Positions 1-12,070 of a DNA stretch of 64,000 bases are shown piece by piece (positions within the stretch are counted from its first letter, which is position 1; the number at the start of each line of letters is the position of its first letter). The DNA is from Nymphaea colorata. Its lineage: Eukaryota; Streptophyta; Magnoliopsida; Nymphaeales; Nymphaeaceae. The stretch lies in NCBI RefSeq assembly GCF_008831285.2, contig NC_045151.1:6213682-6277681 (forward strand), written 5' to 3'. Under the pieces are notes generated by a model. It was not told where the DNA came from and did no database searches. It saw only the letters and a list, made by a program, of their open reading frames with translations. The position numbers were made by a program, and so were the translations under genes.

Positions 1-833
1 GGTTTTTATCCTCGCCTCCTCCTCTTTCGTTTCATTTTTATGCAAATCAAAAATTGTTCAAGTGGCTAGTGTTTCAAGGCCTGTCGTGTCTGAGGCCGAT
101 ACCTATTTGTGCATCAAGTAATAGAGGAAGAAGAAGATGATAATGATGAGAGAATGCCTAGGAAATGAAAGGAAAAACACTATGGATCAGATGACAAAAG
201 GAAAAGAAGAAAAATAGAAAGAATAAGAAGTACAAAAGAAAAACAAGAAGGTTAAAATTATCTCTTTTATTTATTTGTTTGTTTCTCCTAGGCTTAAGGT
301 GGCCCAAGCAACAGCCCGAGCATATTACAATGGTTGGTTGCCTAGTTATGTCACAAGGACTCTCCAAAACAGCAGCAGCACCCATGTTGACAAGCAGTGG
401 GTACAAGTGTGGGTGCGGCACTACATGCAGCCAACACACATCCAGTGCAGTCAACTGCACCAGGCCAAAATTGTCCATTTTTATGTGCACATGACTCACG
501 TCAACCAGCAAGTCAGGTGCGGTCAAACCATGTAGAGGACATCTTTGTCCTCTTTTCACTTTTTTTATCATGGCTTTTTAAAACATTTGAGTCAGTTACT
601 GTTTTGTGGAATTTATTTGCTGCTTTTTAGTAGTTTACTGCTTACGTTTGCAGTTTAATACTGGATACATACATGTTGTTTCTAACTTTATATATCCTGC
701 ATACAGTTATGTTAATGTATGATGTGTAGTTCATAAGTTCTGTTAATAAGTGAACAAGTTTTCTAATATGTATACAGTGCACAAGTTTAGTTAATCAATT
801 TTGACATATATATATATATATATGAAACTTGAA
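1..833. other. Non-coding, probably intron 3 of the galactosyltransferase gene or beyond
   Basis: No exon, domain or transposon protein was recognised on either strand. A 137-codon minus-strand open frame at 158-571 has no family resemblance and a low-complexity hydrophobic C-terminus, so it is treated as chance. There is a short TA run at 808-823. Confidence 0.4.
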
Positions 834-1018
834 TCCAGAGTCACCCAGCTCGTTCATGAGGGCCGTCCAATCTATTGTAAAGGATAGTTCAGAGAAAAAT
901 AAAAAGAAAAAGGTGATAAGCATTTTTTGCCATCTAGTATTAGTTTACACATTTTTCTCTCAATGGTCCATCATGATGGATCAGACGGCCCTCATATGCA
1001 AGCTGGGTGACTCTAGAT
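834..1018. mobile_element. Small MITE with ~35-bp terminal inverted repeats
   Basis: The arm at 834-867 is the inverted complement of 984-1018. The inner 30 bp match at 26 positions (left GAGTCACCCAGCT... and right ...AGCTGGGTGACTC), and the similarity continues more weakly a few bases inward. The interior of about 115 bp is AT-rich and non-coding. No clear target-site duplication was found, so the superfamily is not assigned. Confidence 0.7.
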
Positions 1019-1035
1019 AACCAGAGCACCATTCA

Positions 1036-1157
<122 letters not shown>

Positions 1158-1783
1158 CCAGAGTCACCATTCACTCACTATATATATAAGTATGCTGTTT
1201 ATAAGTTTTATATGTGTGCTGCCAGTTTCTTTAATCAGTCTTACACATATTATATATAACATAATGTTGTATGTTTATGTGTCATAACTCATAATACCAG
1301 ATGTATAAGAGCTACTTAATTAATGCCTACTTACATTACCAGCAAGATTGTAAAATCGGAAATCAAACTCCATAATATATATATTACATGGATGAAAAAG
1401 AATGCTACAGTTTTTGGAATCTAAGATGTGAATTTGGGCAGTAAATTTATTGTTTAGCAGTTGATAATTTGCCTTGTTTAGGGACAATTTGTATTTTGTT
1501 TGTTTGTATGTATGTATGTATGTGTATACCAAGTTTTTCCTTTTCTATTTTCTACACCCACACCTTTACTCGCACCCCACACCCATGTGACAGTTGCCTA
1601 GTCATGATGAGCCTAGGTTACCAGCATTGCCTTAGGCACCTAGTGCATGCCTATGTACAACTTTGATAATATAGGTTCCAACTTCCAACTCACAACAACA
1701 AGCTCATGAATCTAGTTTTACTTCACACTAAACTTGACTCAAACATTAAAACCAATCCTTTTGGGTTTAAATCAATGTTAAAA

Positions 1784-2569
1784 CCAATGTTATAAAAGGT
1801 GTAGCGTATCGCGTATCGGTCGGGCTGACCTATACGCTGTATCGTAACGTATCGTAAACGTAGCGTAGCGTATCGTAAAATTAATTTTTAAATTTTAAAA
1901 AATATTTAAAAATCAGAAAAAAATAGAGAAAAATTATTAAAAATATGAAAAAATAAACAAAAAATCAGAAATCAAGAAAAATATATTCAAATATAAAAAA
2001 GATCATCATACATAAGGAACATTCATGTGTGTCAACAACACATTCAAAAATTAGAAATTAGATATTCAAAATAACATAATAAGCATCCATCACAATTTTA
2101 AACTTGAAAATTTTATAGAATCTTAAGACTTAGAGTTTTAGGACTTTGAGTTTTAGGACTTATATTACATCACAATTTTACAAGTTCAAAACATATAGTT
2201 ATCAACTTATCATCTTTCATGATTTAACGATAATATTTTCCAAATCGATGAATCCTTGGTTATTTTTGATGAAAATGTACAAAATCTTTCCCTCCTACGT
2301 CTCTTGGAGTCTTTAAATACAAGAAGAGAGAGAGGGAGGAGTGTTTAAACTTTAAAAAATAAAAAAATTTGTGTTTTAACCCGTATCGTACGATACGGGG
2401 GTGTATCGCCCGTATCGTACGATACGGCCCCCGTATCGCACGTATCGTGCGATACGTGTACGATACGGACGCGTATCGTCTTTAAACAGCGTATCGTATA
2501 GGTTTTCTTGACCTATACGATACGTATCGTACGATACGCGTCCGTATCGTACGATACGGATAACATTGG
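1784..2569. mobile_element. Non-autonomous DNA element with CGTATCG-packed ends
   Basis: A perfect 10-bp terminal inverted repeat, CCAATGTTAT / ATAACATTGG, bounds 786 bp and is flanked by a 6-bp direct repeat TTAAAA (1778-1783 and 2570-2575). The first ~90 bp and the last ~180 bp consist almost entirely of CGTATCG/CGATACG words, many as palindromes such as GTATCGTACGATAC. The core is AT-rich and has no coding potential. The 6-bp duplication does not fit hAT (8), PIF (3) or MULE (9-11) cleanly, so the superfamily is left open. Confidence 0.8.
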
Positions 2570-2575
2570 TTAAAA

Positions 2576-3632
2576 CAACTGAAAAGCATTATTTTCCCCA
2601 TATGATAGCATGGTTCAGCTACAACTTTTCAGTGCAGCTACCTTGTTAAAGTTACATTCTAGTGACCAATTGGTGTTGGCATTAGTGTGTATCTGTGATT
2701 ACAGAAACAAATTTATGCATGGCCGGTTCCAAAGAATTATTGACTCATTATATATTTAAAAGTTGAAATGCAACCTCTCAAATGGTAGGCTTCTGAATGT
2801 GAACACCTCTGCAATCTTTAACTTCACAAAAATATTACCAGTTTTACTACACAATAGCGAAAGAAAACCACATCACATGATAAATACAACATTAAAACGA
2901 CTGTTTGACACATTTCCAGAATTTAAAATTAAATAGATTTTCCACTCCACAGCAAACTTTGCAAGGGCAAACAATAAAAAACTATAGTTAAAAAGTAGCA
3001 TGATGTGTTCCTTGCAGATGAACGTTTGAGAAACTTAAACAAGCTAAGTTTTCTAATTTAAATATAAAGAGTGCAAGCTTTTTTCTGGTTCCTTTGCCCA
3101 AATGCCGCAGGATAAGCTCAAGTATTACCATTTGATATGAAGGTGCCACCTGTAACATGAACACTGACATAAAATTATTTACATCAAAACCTCAGCCATA
3201 AAACTACATTGCTCATTTGGTAGCTCAAAATGGTACCAAGCTGAAGGTTTGCTAAATGTTCAAATCCCACAAGTTTTCATTTCTCTAATGTCTCCTTTAC
3301 ATAGTTAAGGCATGCTAATATGCAGTTGGTAACACTTGGAGTGTTTTCTGTTCCTTTAACCCTATTTTGCTCTCAGTTATCCCACTTTATTATGGAAAAT
3401 AAAAATGAAAAAAGCTGTTCTAAGAGATGAACACGCAAAGTTGTTTATTTGCTGTTTTTATGCATTAAGCAGAAGCCAGTTATATAAGAAAGGCAGTGAC
3501 TCCAGAAACAAAATTAATGTGATCATTCGGCAAAAATGATTAAAAAAAGAAAGAATAACGGTGAACGGTGAACCTAAAGAAGAATTAGGGCAAGAAAAAA
3601 GAGAAAAAAAAATGCAAACAAAATAACCTTAC
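2576..3632. other. Intron 3 sequence adjacent to the last visible galactosyltransferase exon
   Basis: The region lies immediately downstream (minus strand) of the GTAAGG donor of exon 3. The expected next GT31 exon was searched for by eye in all minus frames and not seen. The sequence is AT-rich with no repeat structure noted. Confidence 0.5.
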
Positions 3633-6033
3633 CAATGCAACAAAGAAACGTGCAACAACACGAGATGACCTTATGGCTTCATATTGCATCCAAGTTTTTC
3701 TTATAGCCATACGTTCTGCAAAATGGTTTGTAGCAGACAGTATTCCAATACAAAGATGGACAGAAGTTCTATGCAGAGGAGGAGTTTTCCACTTCTCTGA
3801 CATTTCCAACACTTGCTGTAGAGAGAAACTTGGATGAGAGATAGGAAGAGAGGTAGCATAAATTGAATGCACGTCCACATCACCATTGATTGCAAGTCCA
3901 GTTGCATCTTCTAGAGCAAACCCCTGAAGATACAAAAGTACTCATATGAAAGCCACCACCGTAAAATAATTGAATTAGCCAACACATGATCATGACATAA
4001 CTAACTATATCAAAACACCAACTGACAGATACAACCGGAAGACGGAAGTATTACAGCCTAGGGTAGAACCAAAGGAATGAAGTAGGTAGTTTAGAATGAA
4101 AAAACTGTGTGGCTCCACCACATACCGTCCTATACGGGAAAGAAGTCACATGCCTTCCACCAACATTAATATGGTATCCTTCCATCCCAGCACGCACAGT
4201 TAACACAAACAGTCTATCTTCAACAAAAGGAAAAGGCCAAGTCATTGCTGGCTTCTTAGCACGCCCTATGAATCGTTTCAACCACCAGGTTGTCTTTGAC
4301 TCTTTTGAGTCGAAGGATGAGATATCATTCCGTATCCATTTCTCACACTTGGGAAATCCATCAACTGCACAAAACAATATAATTACGCCAAATATCAAGC
4401 ATACATAGTACCTAAGTCTGCACATACACACCGTCACACACACACTCTGTGTGTGCATGCAATTTACTTACGCATTTGGTATAAGACACATGTCGCCATC
4501 TTTGCGCAGAGAAAGGAAAGGAAAGAGGAAGGAATAACTGGGAAGGCCAATATCAACTTTGCAGCAATTTAACGAGGAACTGAACCAAAAGCTTATGAGT
4601 AGAAAAAGTATAGGAAAAAGCACGACGGAGCCTTTCAGTTCTCAGAAGTGAATAACCTATTGCACCAAGCACCGACCACAAGACCACTAGAAAGAGGTAG
4701 AGTTAAAAAGCTTGTTACCTCTTCCATTGAATGAAAACTTCCTCAAAAAGAAAAAAGGAATTTAAGAACGAAAGGAAGACTGAATGGACCGGTTCCACGG
4801 TTGACAAAATAATAAAGTTGTACGTGGTCGACTTCTACCTATTGCATTCGGTGATGCCTCAAAAACACCAAACGGAAATCAAGTTTTCTACTGCTAAACC
4901 GGTGTTTGACTGCCCGGATAACGCGTCTGACAGAATGAGGAGTCCCCGCCGTAAAATACCCATTGAAATGCTACAAGAGCCTGGATATCCTCTCCAGGTT
5001 TAAGACCGCTAGAGTACTGCTTTTTTGGAATTTCAGGTAACGCAACCAAAAATGTTTCACCTGCCGATTAAAATGAAACTTGATGGTTTGGACAAATATT
5101 AATAGGAAAATCCTTACTAGTGTCATCATTTTCTTTTGATTGCAATCCATCACACCTTTGGGCAGTTCCCCACTGCATTCTGTAGCATGTGTTGTGCTCA
5201 ATTACAGGGACTTTGCTCCAATCCCCTTTCAGTCTAGGATTCAAGTGCAAAATTCGCGGAGGGTCCTCACCGTCAACAGCCCTCAATCCTCTTAATTCAA
5301 GCATAAACTGAGAAACTAAAACAGAGGACACTCCATTAGCTGTGCCTTCCAGGGCAACAAGTTCCTCATGAGCGAGATGAGGCCTTCCAACTACAGTTAT
5401 AGAGGAACCAGCAGCCAAACCGCAAGGAAGAAGCATGACATTGTTTGCTCTTTCCCATTCATCTTTGTCCAATGATATAGAAGACGGACAAGATTCAGGC
5501 TTCCGGCTGTTCTCTTGATCTATCGTCCAATTGAGTCCCTCAAGTGAAAACCTTTCAGTTTCTTCCCATGCCTTAAGCCCAATCGCCCATGCATCGTTAG
5601 CCATCCTCTCCAGCTCAGACCAATTACTGGTTTCGTTCATCCCCTTCATGATCTCCGACGATATCCTGCCGTATCTGTGTTGGAGCGTCATGGTGTGTTG
5701 CATCCCTTCTCCCAATACCTTAAGCGGCTGCATCCGAGGCCTCTGTGGGACGTTCTCACGCTGGCTATCTTCCAACTTCCTGTGAAAGCTATCCTCGTGA
5801 ATCGAATGGAAGACAGACGTGCTATGGTCATCGTCCTCAGATCCTACACTCGCCGACCAATATGATCCAGCTAAACCATCTGCGCTCAACGTCGAAGCAA
5901 CCTCAAGGAAGCGGTGGAACTTGAGCGAGACGAAGACCAAGTACAATACGCCCAAGGCCACCAAAATGTGAGACGATTTCAACCTCTTCGGAGCCTGCGA
6001 ATCCGTCTTCCCCCTCTTCGTCATCGATAACAT
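3633..6033 (-). CDS. Hydroxyproline O-galactosyltransferase (GALT2/GALT5-type), 5' exons only
   Basis: The family is Golgi type II membrane enzymes that add the first galactose to hydroxyproline of arabinogalactan proteins. Three exons are visible on the minus strand: 6033-5118, 4364-4126 and 3923-3633, with donors GTAAGG, GTATGT, GTAAGG and acceptors GTGCAG and CTTCAG; phases join without a shift. The first ATG is at 6033, but ATG 6024 (MTKRGK) is equally plausible. After a basic, Lys-rich N-terminus comes one membrane anchor ([16 protein letters not shown]). The rest of exon 1 is stem plus the start of the galectin-like domain. Exon 2 carries the galectin core ([35 protein letters not shown]). 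Exon 3 ends at the start of the GT31 domain ([22 protein letters not shown]). The remaining GT31 domain, including its DDD-type metal site, is not found in the 3.6 kb left of exon 3. It is either beyond the window edge after a long intron, or the locus is truncated. Family assignment is strong; completeness is unknown. Confidence 0.88.
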
Positions 6034-6700
6034 TCAGAATGAACTCCCAGAATGGATGGATACGTTCCCCCCTGGTCACCATCCACCAAGGATCATTCCG
6101 ATAGACGGAACTCCAGAAATAATCAACCACATGCCCAAAGACCACTCACATGTGAAAAGAGAAAACGTTCACTGCACCTAAAAATCAAAACCCAGAAACA
6201 CCAAGGCTAACAAAGACGCTTCTAAAGAGTATCAGAAACCATAAGCTCTTCCCCTGCCCCTCCGAAACGAAACATCAGCAGAAACCAAACTCAAGCTTCC
6301 GCGAAAATCAACAAGAAAGCACCACGAGGTCCACGACCCTCCTCCCTAAAGCAATTATTCCTCAATATAACCTCGACGTCTTAGGATTAATGGATACCAA
6401 CTAAAAGAAACAACCGGGAAAAGGATCACCAGGAGAAAGGGAGCGTCACAGCGACCGGATGGCATACACTTGGGTGCCTGAACTACTCTCTCGCTCTATC
6501 TCCCTCTCTTGTGGACTGCGGCGATTAGCCGAGGACATTCAATTTAACTTCATCATTGCTCAAAGCCTGAAACTCCAGATAGCGTACGCGCCTTTCCCTC
6601 TGGATCTGTGAAACTGATGATGCTGATTTCTGACGCCCCTCTCCCCAGTCCCCGGTTTTATTGGCAAACGCCCTTCCCCACCCCCTTTTTTTCCAGCGCT
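6034..6700 (-). promoter_or_regulatory. Presumed 5' UTR and promoter of the galactosyltransferase gene
   Basis: This stretch lies upstream of the minus-strand start codon. It is richer in C and CT tracts (for example around 6485-6515) than the AT-rich DNA beyond 6700, as is common for plant 5' leaders. No TATA box or transcription start could be fixed by eye, so the assignment rests on position only. Confidence 0.4.
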
Positions 6701-9700
6701 ATGCGATTGACATTTAAGCTAATAATCCAGTTATTATTGTGACAGCTGACTAAAAGTGGAAAACACAAGGACCAAAATGATAAAGGAAGATCCAGCCCTT
6801 TTTTCACTTTGTCATTATAAGACCAAGAAGATTACGTTTCGGAAAATTTTTCATGTTTCAGATAACATAAAAGCATGATCTGATAATATTATGCATCTTA
6901 TGTGGAGTTCAAATATGCCATGCTCAAGGTGTATAGCATTTGAATTTTAAGCAAAATATCATGTACACATGTTTACCATTTAATAGTGCTGGATGCGACA
7001 TGCTTTGTATATCTCTTCCCCAATCTGCCTTGGAACAAGTCCCTCACAATTGCCAATGTCCCCCTTTCATCCCCTTTGTCTCTAAACTAGCACAATTTAT
7101 CTTTCTTTCTCTCCTTCGATGAAGCAGTTTCCTTTTACTTTTTTTCTTACATTATTATACAAATATCTGTCGCTATTTTCTTCATGGTTTTCCCCCTCAT
7201 AATTGTCCTATGTTGGAATAAGCAAATCAAGGTTGTGCTAGAAAACCGATAAAAAAGTGATTACTCTCTCTAACCTCAGCTCTGTCAGAACTTGCATGGT
7301 TGGTGAGCTCTTCTTCCCCATCTTTGGTTTTAGGTTTTGCATTCATGTGGTTGGTAGGTTTTTTATATTATTTCAGATTTAAGCATCAATTGTTCGTTTG
7401 GATAACATTGATATTTGATTTGCAACATTGCAACTAAGAACGTATCTAGGATGGCCTTAGAATAACGTTTAGGTTGTTTTGGGGGGGATTGGCCAAAAAG
7501 AGACTTATTAGGGTTGACCTTATTTGTGGTCGTTGTTGGTTGGCTCTAGGTAGCCCCTGGCTGACCTAACCTTGTTCTCATCTTTCTTTCTTTTGTTTTA
7601 TTTTTTTTTATTCATGCAGTTGTCGTTAGGTTTTTTTTTTTTTATGAAGGCTAAGTTTATATTATAGGAGGCTTATAGCTCAACCCCCACCAGTACCAGG
7701 TTCGGTATTGGCTGGAGGGTTGTCTTTTTCAGATTTCTTCCGCTTTTAATTGCTAGTGGTTGCCAGATTAGATAGGTTCTTCTAAATTTTGTTGCATATG
7801 TTGTCACTAGTTTTTATTTACTGTTCTGATTGTTTTGGATGTTGCATTGGTAAATTCGTGGAGTAGTGTGGATTGCCGCTAAGCTTGTGTAGAATTTAGA
7901 ACTGTTACTTGTTTTCTTGCTCCTGCAATGAGTTGACTTAGGGTGTTATTCAGTCATAATAGATGTCTCTCATTAGTGAAGGTCAGGTCTCTATTTGATC
8001 TTGATGATCCAATTCCATGCTTTGAGTCTCAAATAGTTAGTAAATAGATTCAGTTGGTCTTTTGTTAATGATAAGATGGTTAAGTCTAGCGGTTCATTTG
8101 TCTTAAATCACTTTAATTATTATTTTGTTATTCACTAGCTTAGGTGTTTGTTATCAGCTTTGGCCTACTTTCTTTGTAGGTTGCCACTTAGTTAATCGGG
8201 TCAATGTTAACTCATAGTCTAGTCATTTTCCCCGAGTTTGTGATTGTCTAAGAATGCCACGTTTAAAGTCCAGCCATAATGCTGGCCGACCAATACGACA
8301 GTGTACAAACGACTGGTTTCTTGGGGATCATTGTCCAACCGCTAGTTAGCCCTTGTTGGTCCTTCTTTGGTTCGACTATGTCCTTGTCATTAGTTCATAA
8401 TCTCAGCAATTAATTTGATTAAATCGGCCAATTTAAGTTAAACTCTTGGTAGGAAATCCTGCACTTGGGGTGCTTACCTTAGTGGGTTGTTGCTAAGAGG
8501 GTCTTGTGTTTTGTCCTTAAACTAGTTATATAAATTTGGTTTATAACTAATGATAGAAGTCATTAGCTTAGCTCAAGGGACAAATTAGAAGAAAATATGA
8601 AGGTTCCAATATTTGGGTTGTGGGTCAAATTAGTTTCACCTTAGGAAGTCTTAAAGCACGGCCAACTACGGATTGTTATTGAGGTCCAATCAAACTAGGG
8701 AGTTTTCTTTTTTAACCAAGGCGCCAAAAATCTGCCTCCAACGTATATCTAACTTGTCAAAGTCCAAGTTAACTAAGCTCCCTACAAGATCTAGGCATGG
8801 TCCGACCCTGTTCAAGACATCGGTTAAAAGAACCTGATTAAAGGGATAATGTGTTCATTGTGTGTCCCAAGTGGGCGCAACCTATGTGGACTTAGGGTGG
8901 CATAACTATGTATTGCTTGTGGGCCGAGCGTGCCTAGGGCCAGGGACAAGGTCAATCACCCTAGGTGAGATCTAACTAGGTTCGTATTCAGTTTGAACCT
9001 AATCCAAGTCATGACAACTAGCATAGCAACCTAATCAACCCAATTGAATTGAATTGGATCCTCCATAGTAAAGGTGAAATTGGTAGGGGTGTTCTCAAGA
9101 ACTCTTGGTTTGAATTCCAAGCATGCAAACTGAGACTACCTAGGCTCTCTTCTTCAATGTCTTACTAGGCTATGCCTAGTTTTAAGAGGAACTGATTGGG
9201 TTTAGGTGGTCGAACCTTGCCAAAAACCAGAACTAGGTAGTAGTCAAGGTTCAAGAAAATAGTGTCATCGATGAGCAGTTTAGGCATAGTTGAAGGCATT
9301 TTCAAACTTTATAGACCTGATTTTGAGTTGGGACTGTTGGAGATTTAGGATTCATTATCCAAATTAATAAAAGAAGTCCTTGTTAAGACTACTGAATTAA
9401 TCTAGACCAGGTGGATTTTTGTCACATTATTTGAATCGATCTGGGGCTCGGTTGGATTCTTTTCACTTTGGGGCAATCTATACCACATCATTGGACCTTG
9501 TACCTAGGTCCAAACCAAATTCCTAGGTATATGGTTGTGTTTATGTTTATGTTCTGCTGCCACTCAGTCCAATCGAAACTAGTTTTGCTCATATGGAGGT
9601 AAGTCTCATACGTAGGTGAGCATTTGTTTCCTATTTGCTTTTGGAGTGTTTATTTTCATCTTGGTTTTAAGGTTTGTGTCCAAGTGGTTACAAGTGGTAA

Positions 9701-10181
9701 TGTACACATTTTCAAAGAAAAATTGAGCAGCATAGATGGATTTGGTGGTCATTTGCCTGAGGCCCAGCCGGAAACTATTATTAATAGGTCAATTGAGCTG
9801 GGATGGGCTTGGCCTTAACCGAGGCCACCTATGACGTCTTTAAAATGGGTGCAAACATTTTTTAAAATCTTTAAAATGTTATCTGGCTTATGGAGCCACT
9901 GACAAGTTTGTATTGAAAGGGCTTGGTCTGTTAAATTATTGGGCCAGGTGGGGCTGATAAGTATAGGTGCAATGGGACCCACTACCAGGATAGGGCCTGA
10001 GTCGGGCTGGGTATCGAGTACCTATTGACGGCGGCCCAGTGCCTAGCCGTAGTTTTAAATTCTAGGGATCGAGTGATTGAAGCGAGAAACAAGTGCATAT
10101 TGTACACCCAGACAAGACTACCTTAACCATGGGTATGCAATGTATCTAACCTACTTGTTTTCATATACTGATGATATTACA
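6701..10181. other. Intergenic spacer, no gene recognised
   Basis: All six frames are short and broken and no protein family was recognised. A poly-T stretch at 7631-7644 precedes a GGTTCGG-containing segment (7698-7720) that loosely resembles a SINE in reverse orientation; no target duplication was found, so it is not called. Confidence 0.4.
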
Positions 10182-10430
10182 GATTATCAAATATGGCCCA
10201 GACTAATTTGACGTAGTCAATATCAAATTATACATGGTAGATACATATTGCAACTATATAAGAATCAACATTTACAATAGGTTGAAAACAAGTATAACAC
10301 ACAAAACACATCTTAGCACCAGACAAATTAATTAGTCTCCCTAATTCATCTTTATTAGTTGATATGAATCAAGTTTATATTAGAAAACAAATATAGATCA
10401 TTGAGTTTTAGTTAGTTCGATGACACTTAT
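10182..10430. repeat. Direct duplication, copy 1 (~250 bp)
   Basis: This segment recurs at 10640-10886 in the same orientation with an estimated 85-90% identity by eye (shared words include ATCAAATTATACATGGTAGA and AGTTGATATGAATCAAGTTT). Both copies end at the word ACACTTAT. There is no coding content. Confidence 0.85.
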
Positions 10431-10639
10431 AATAATTAACACAAACAATTAAATACTCACAAATTGATCAATCATCTAGATTCATTGAAATAGCTATTAT
10501 AAACACTTGTAAAATATCATGTCATTCATTAAATGGGTCATGAGCACTATCATCAGTATATGAACTATTTGTTTCAGCATATTGTCCTTGTACTTCATAC
10601 ATACCAGCTTACTTCCAAATTATATCTATGACAATTACT

Positions 10640-10886
10640 GATTATTAAATTTGGCCCAGAATAATTTGACATTATCAATATCAAATTATACATGGTAGAT
10701 GCATATTGCAACTATATGAGAATCAACATTTACAATAGATTGAAGACAAGTATAACACACAACACCTCTTAGCACCAAACAAATTAATCAATCTTCCTAA
10801 TTCATCTTTATTAGTTGATATGAATCAAGTTTATATTAGCAAAAAAATGTACACCATTGGGTCTTAGTTAGTTAGACGACACTTAT
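10640..10886. repeat. Direct duplication, copy 2 (~250 bp)
   Basis: Second copy of the segment at 10182-10430, separated from it by about 210 bp of unrelated sequence. The copies could be a segmental duplication or LTR-like ends of a tiny decayed element; no TG...CA ends or primer-binding site were seen. Confidence 0.85.
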
Positions 10887-12070
10887 ATTTAAATGTAATA
10901 CATAATTATAACTCATGTCCATTGAGCTGCTTAATGTTATTGACACCCCTTTACAATCTCTTAATTCTTGCAGTGTGGAACTACAGTAGGTTATGCTAAT
11001 TTGTAGGTTTCGAGCATTCTTTTGGCATCTTTCTATTCTAGATCTTCTAAACTAAACACAAACATGTTAAAATGCTCTCAAATTGTAGACTATGAGAGTC
11101 TCTCAAATTTACATGCTCTACACATCCTCAAATTTAACTTCAAATATAGACATCTAAATAGGTGTAACCCATTGACTAATCAACCTGTGCTAATGCACTT
11201 CTTTTATTTATTTTTTCTCCATTCCACTTCTTTTTCTTCTCCTCCCCATTTTTTTTCTTCCTCTTTTCCATTCTTTTTCTTCCTCTTCCCCCATACTTAT
11301 CCCCCAAGTTGGCATCAAATTCTTTGTCCACTATCCCTTTAAATAGATATGTTTGTTACTATTTTAATAGACAAGTTCCCCCTTCCCCATCAAACACTCT
11401 TACTCCTGTTTTTTCTACTCAAAGTTTATCCCGTATTTGTAAACGAATTCCTTTCATATCCCTTCCCATTTTCCTATCTAGTTTACTTTTCAACTTTAGT
11501 TAATATCAAACACACCCATGAAATGAAATTATCTTTTCGCTCCTAGGTTTTTTAATAAATTTTCATTTTGCCCCTAAGTCAAATTGAAGTTTCAACTAAA
11601 AATAAGTTACAATTAACTCATGTTCATCTATACAAGGGTTTCCACTTAATACAAACTAAGACTTTGTTTCAAAATAATCAATGCTATAAACAGAGCATCT
11701 AGTTAACCAAGAACACACACATTCTAAACATACCTAAGTTGCAGAGCATCACACTTTCTATGATTGCCCATCAGGTCGATGGTAAAAGGTAGACATTCTC
11801 TGCCCTTTCCTTAGATTAAAGCATCTAGTGTTTAAGTGTTCCATTTATTTCGTTATTCATTATATATAAACATATATTTGGAACCTTATTCTTATTTCTA
11901 GTAATGCCTTCATCAACTTTTATATGCATGGATATTTACTTGTTGGTAGAGTAGGTCTACTATTCCGGCTTGTTTAGAGGCCAGCTGTAATTCTTGGTAA
12001 TTCATACTTTGTTAGGGTCACATTATAGATCATTCATTCTATTTTATATACATTTGCAGCATATTTTAGG
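10887..12070. other. Intergenic spacer with polypyrimidine tract
   Basis: No gene was recognised. A CT/T-rich tract at about 11195-11300 produces spurious open frames rich in Phe, Ser and Pro. The last 8 bp, 12063-12070 (ATTTTAGG), are the left target-site duplication of the next element. Confidence 0.5.

Noticed and set aside
158-571. 137-codon minus-strand open frame
   Set aside because: It has no recognisable domain, a low-complexity Phe/Leu-rich C-terminus, and overlapping plus-strand frames of equal quality; judged chance.
7631-7740. Possible reverse-oriented SINE (poly-T followed by a GGTTCGG word)
   Set aside because: No target-site duplication and no box A at the right distance.
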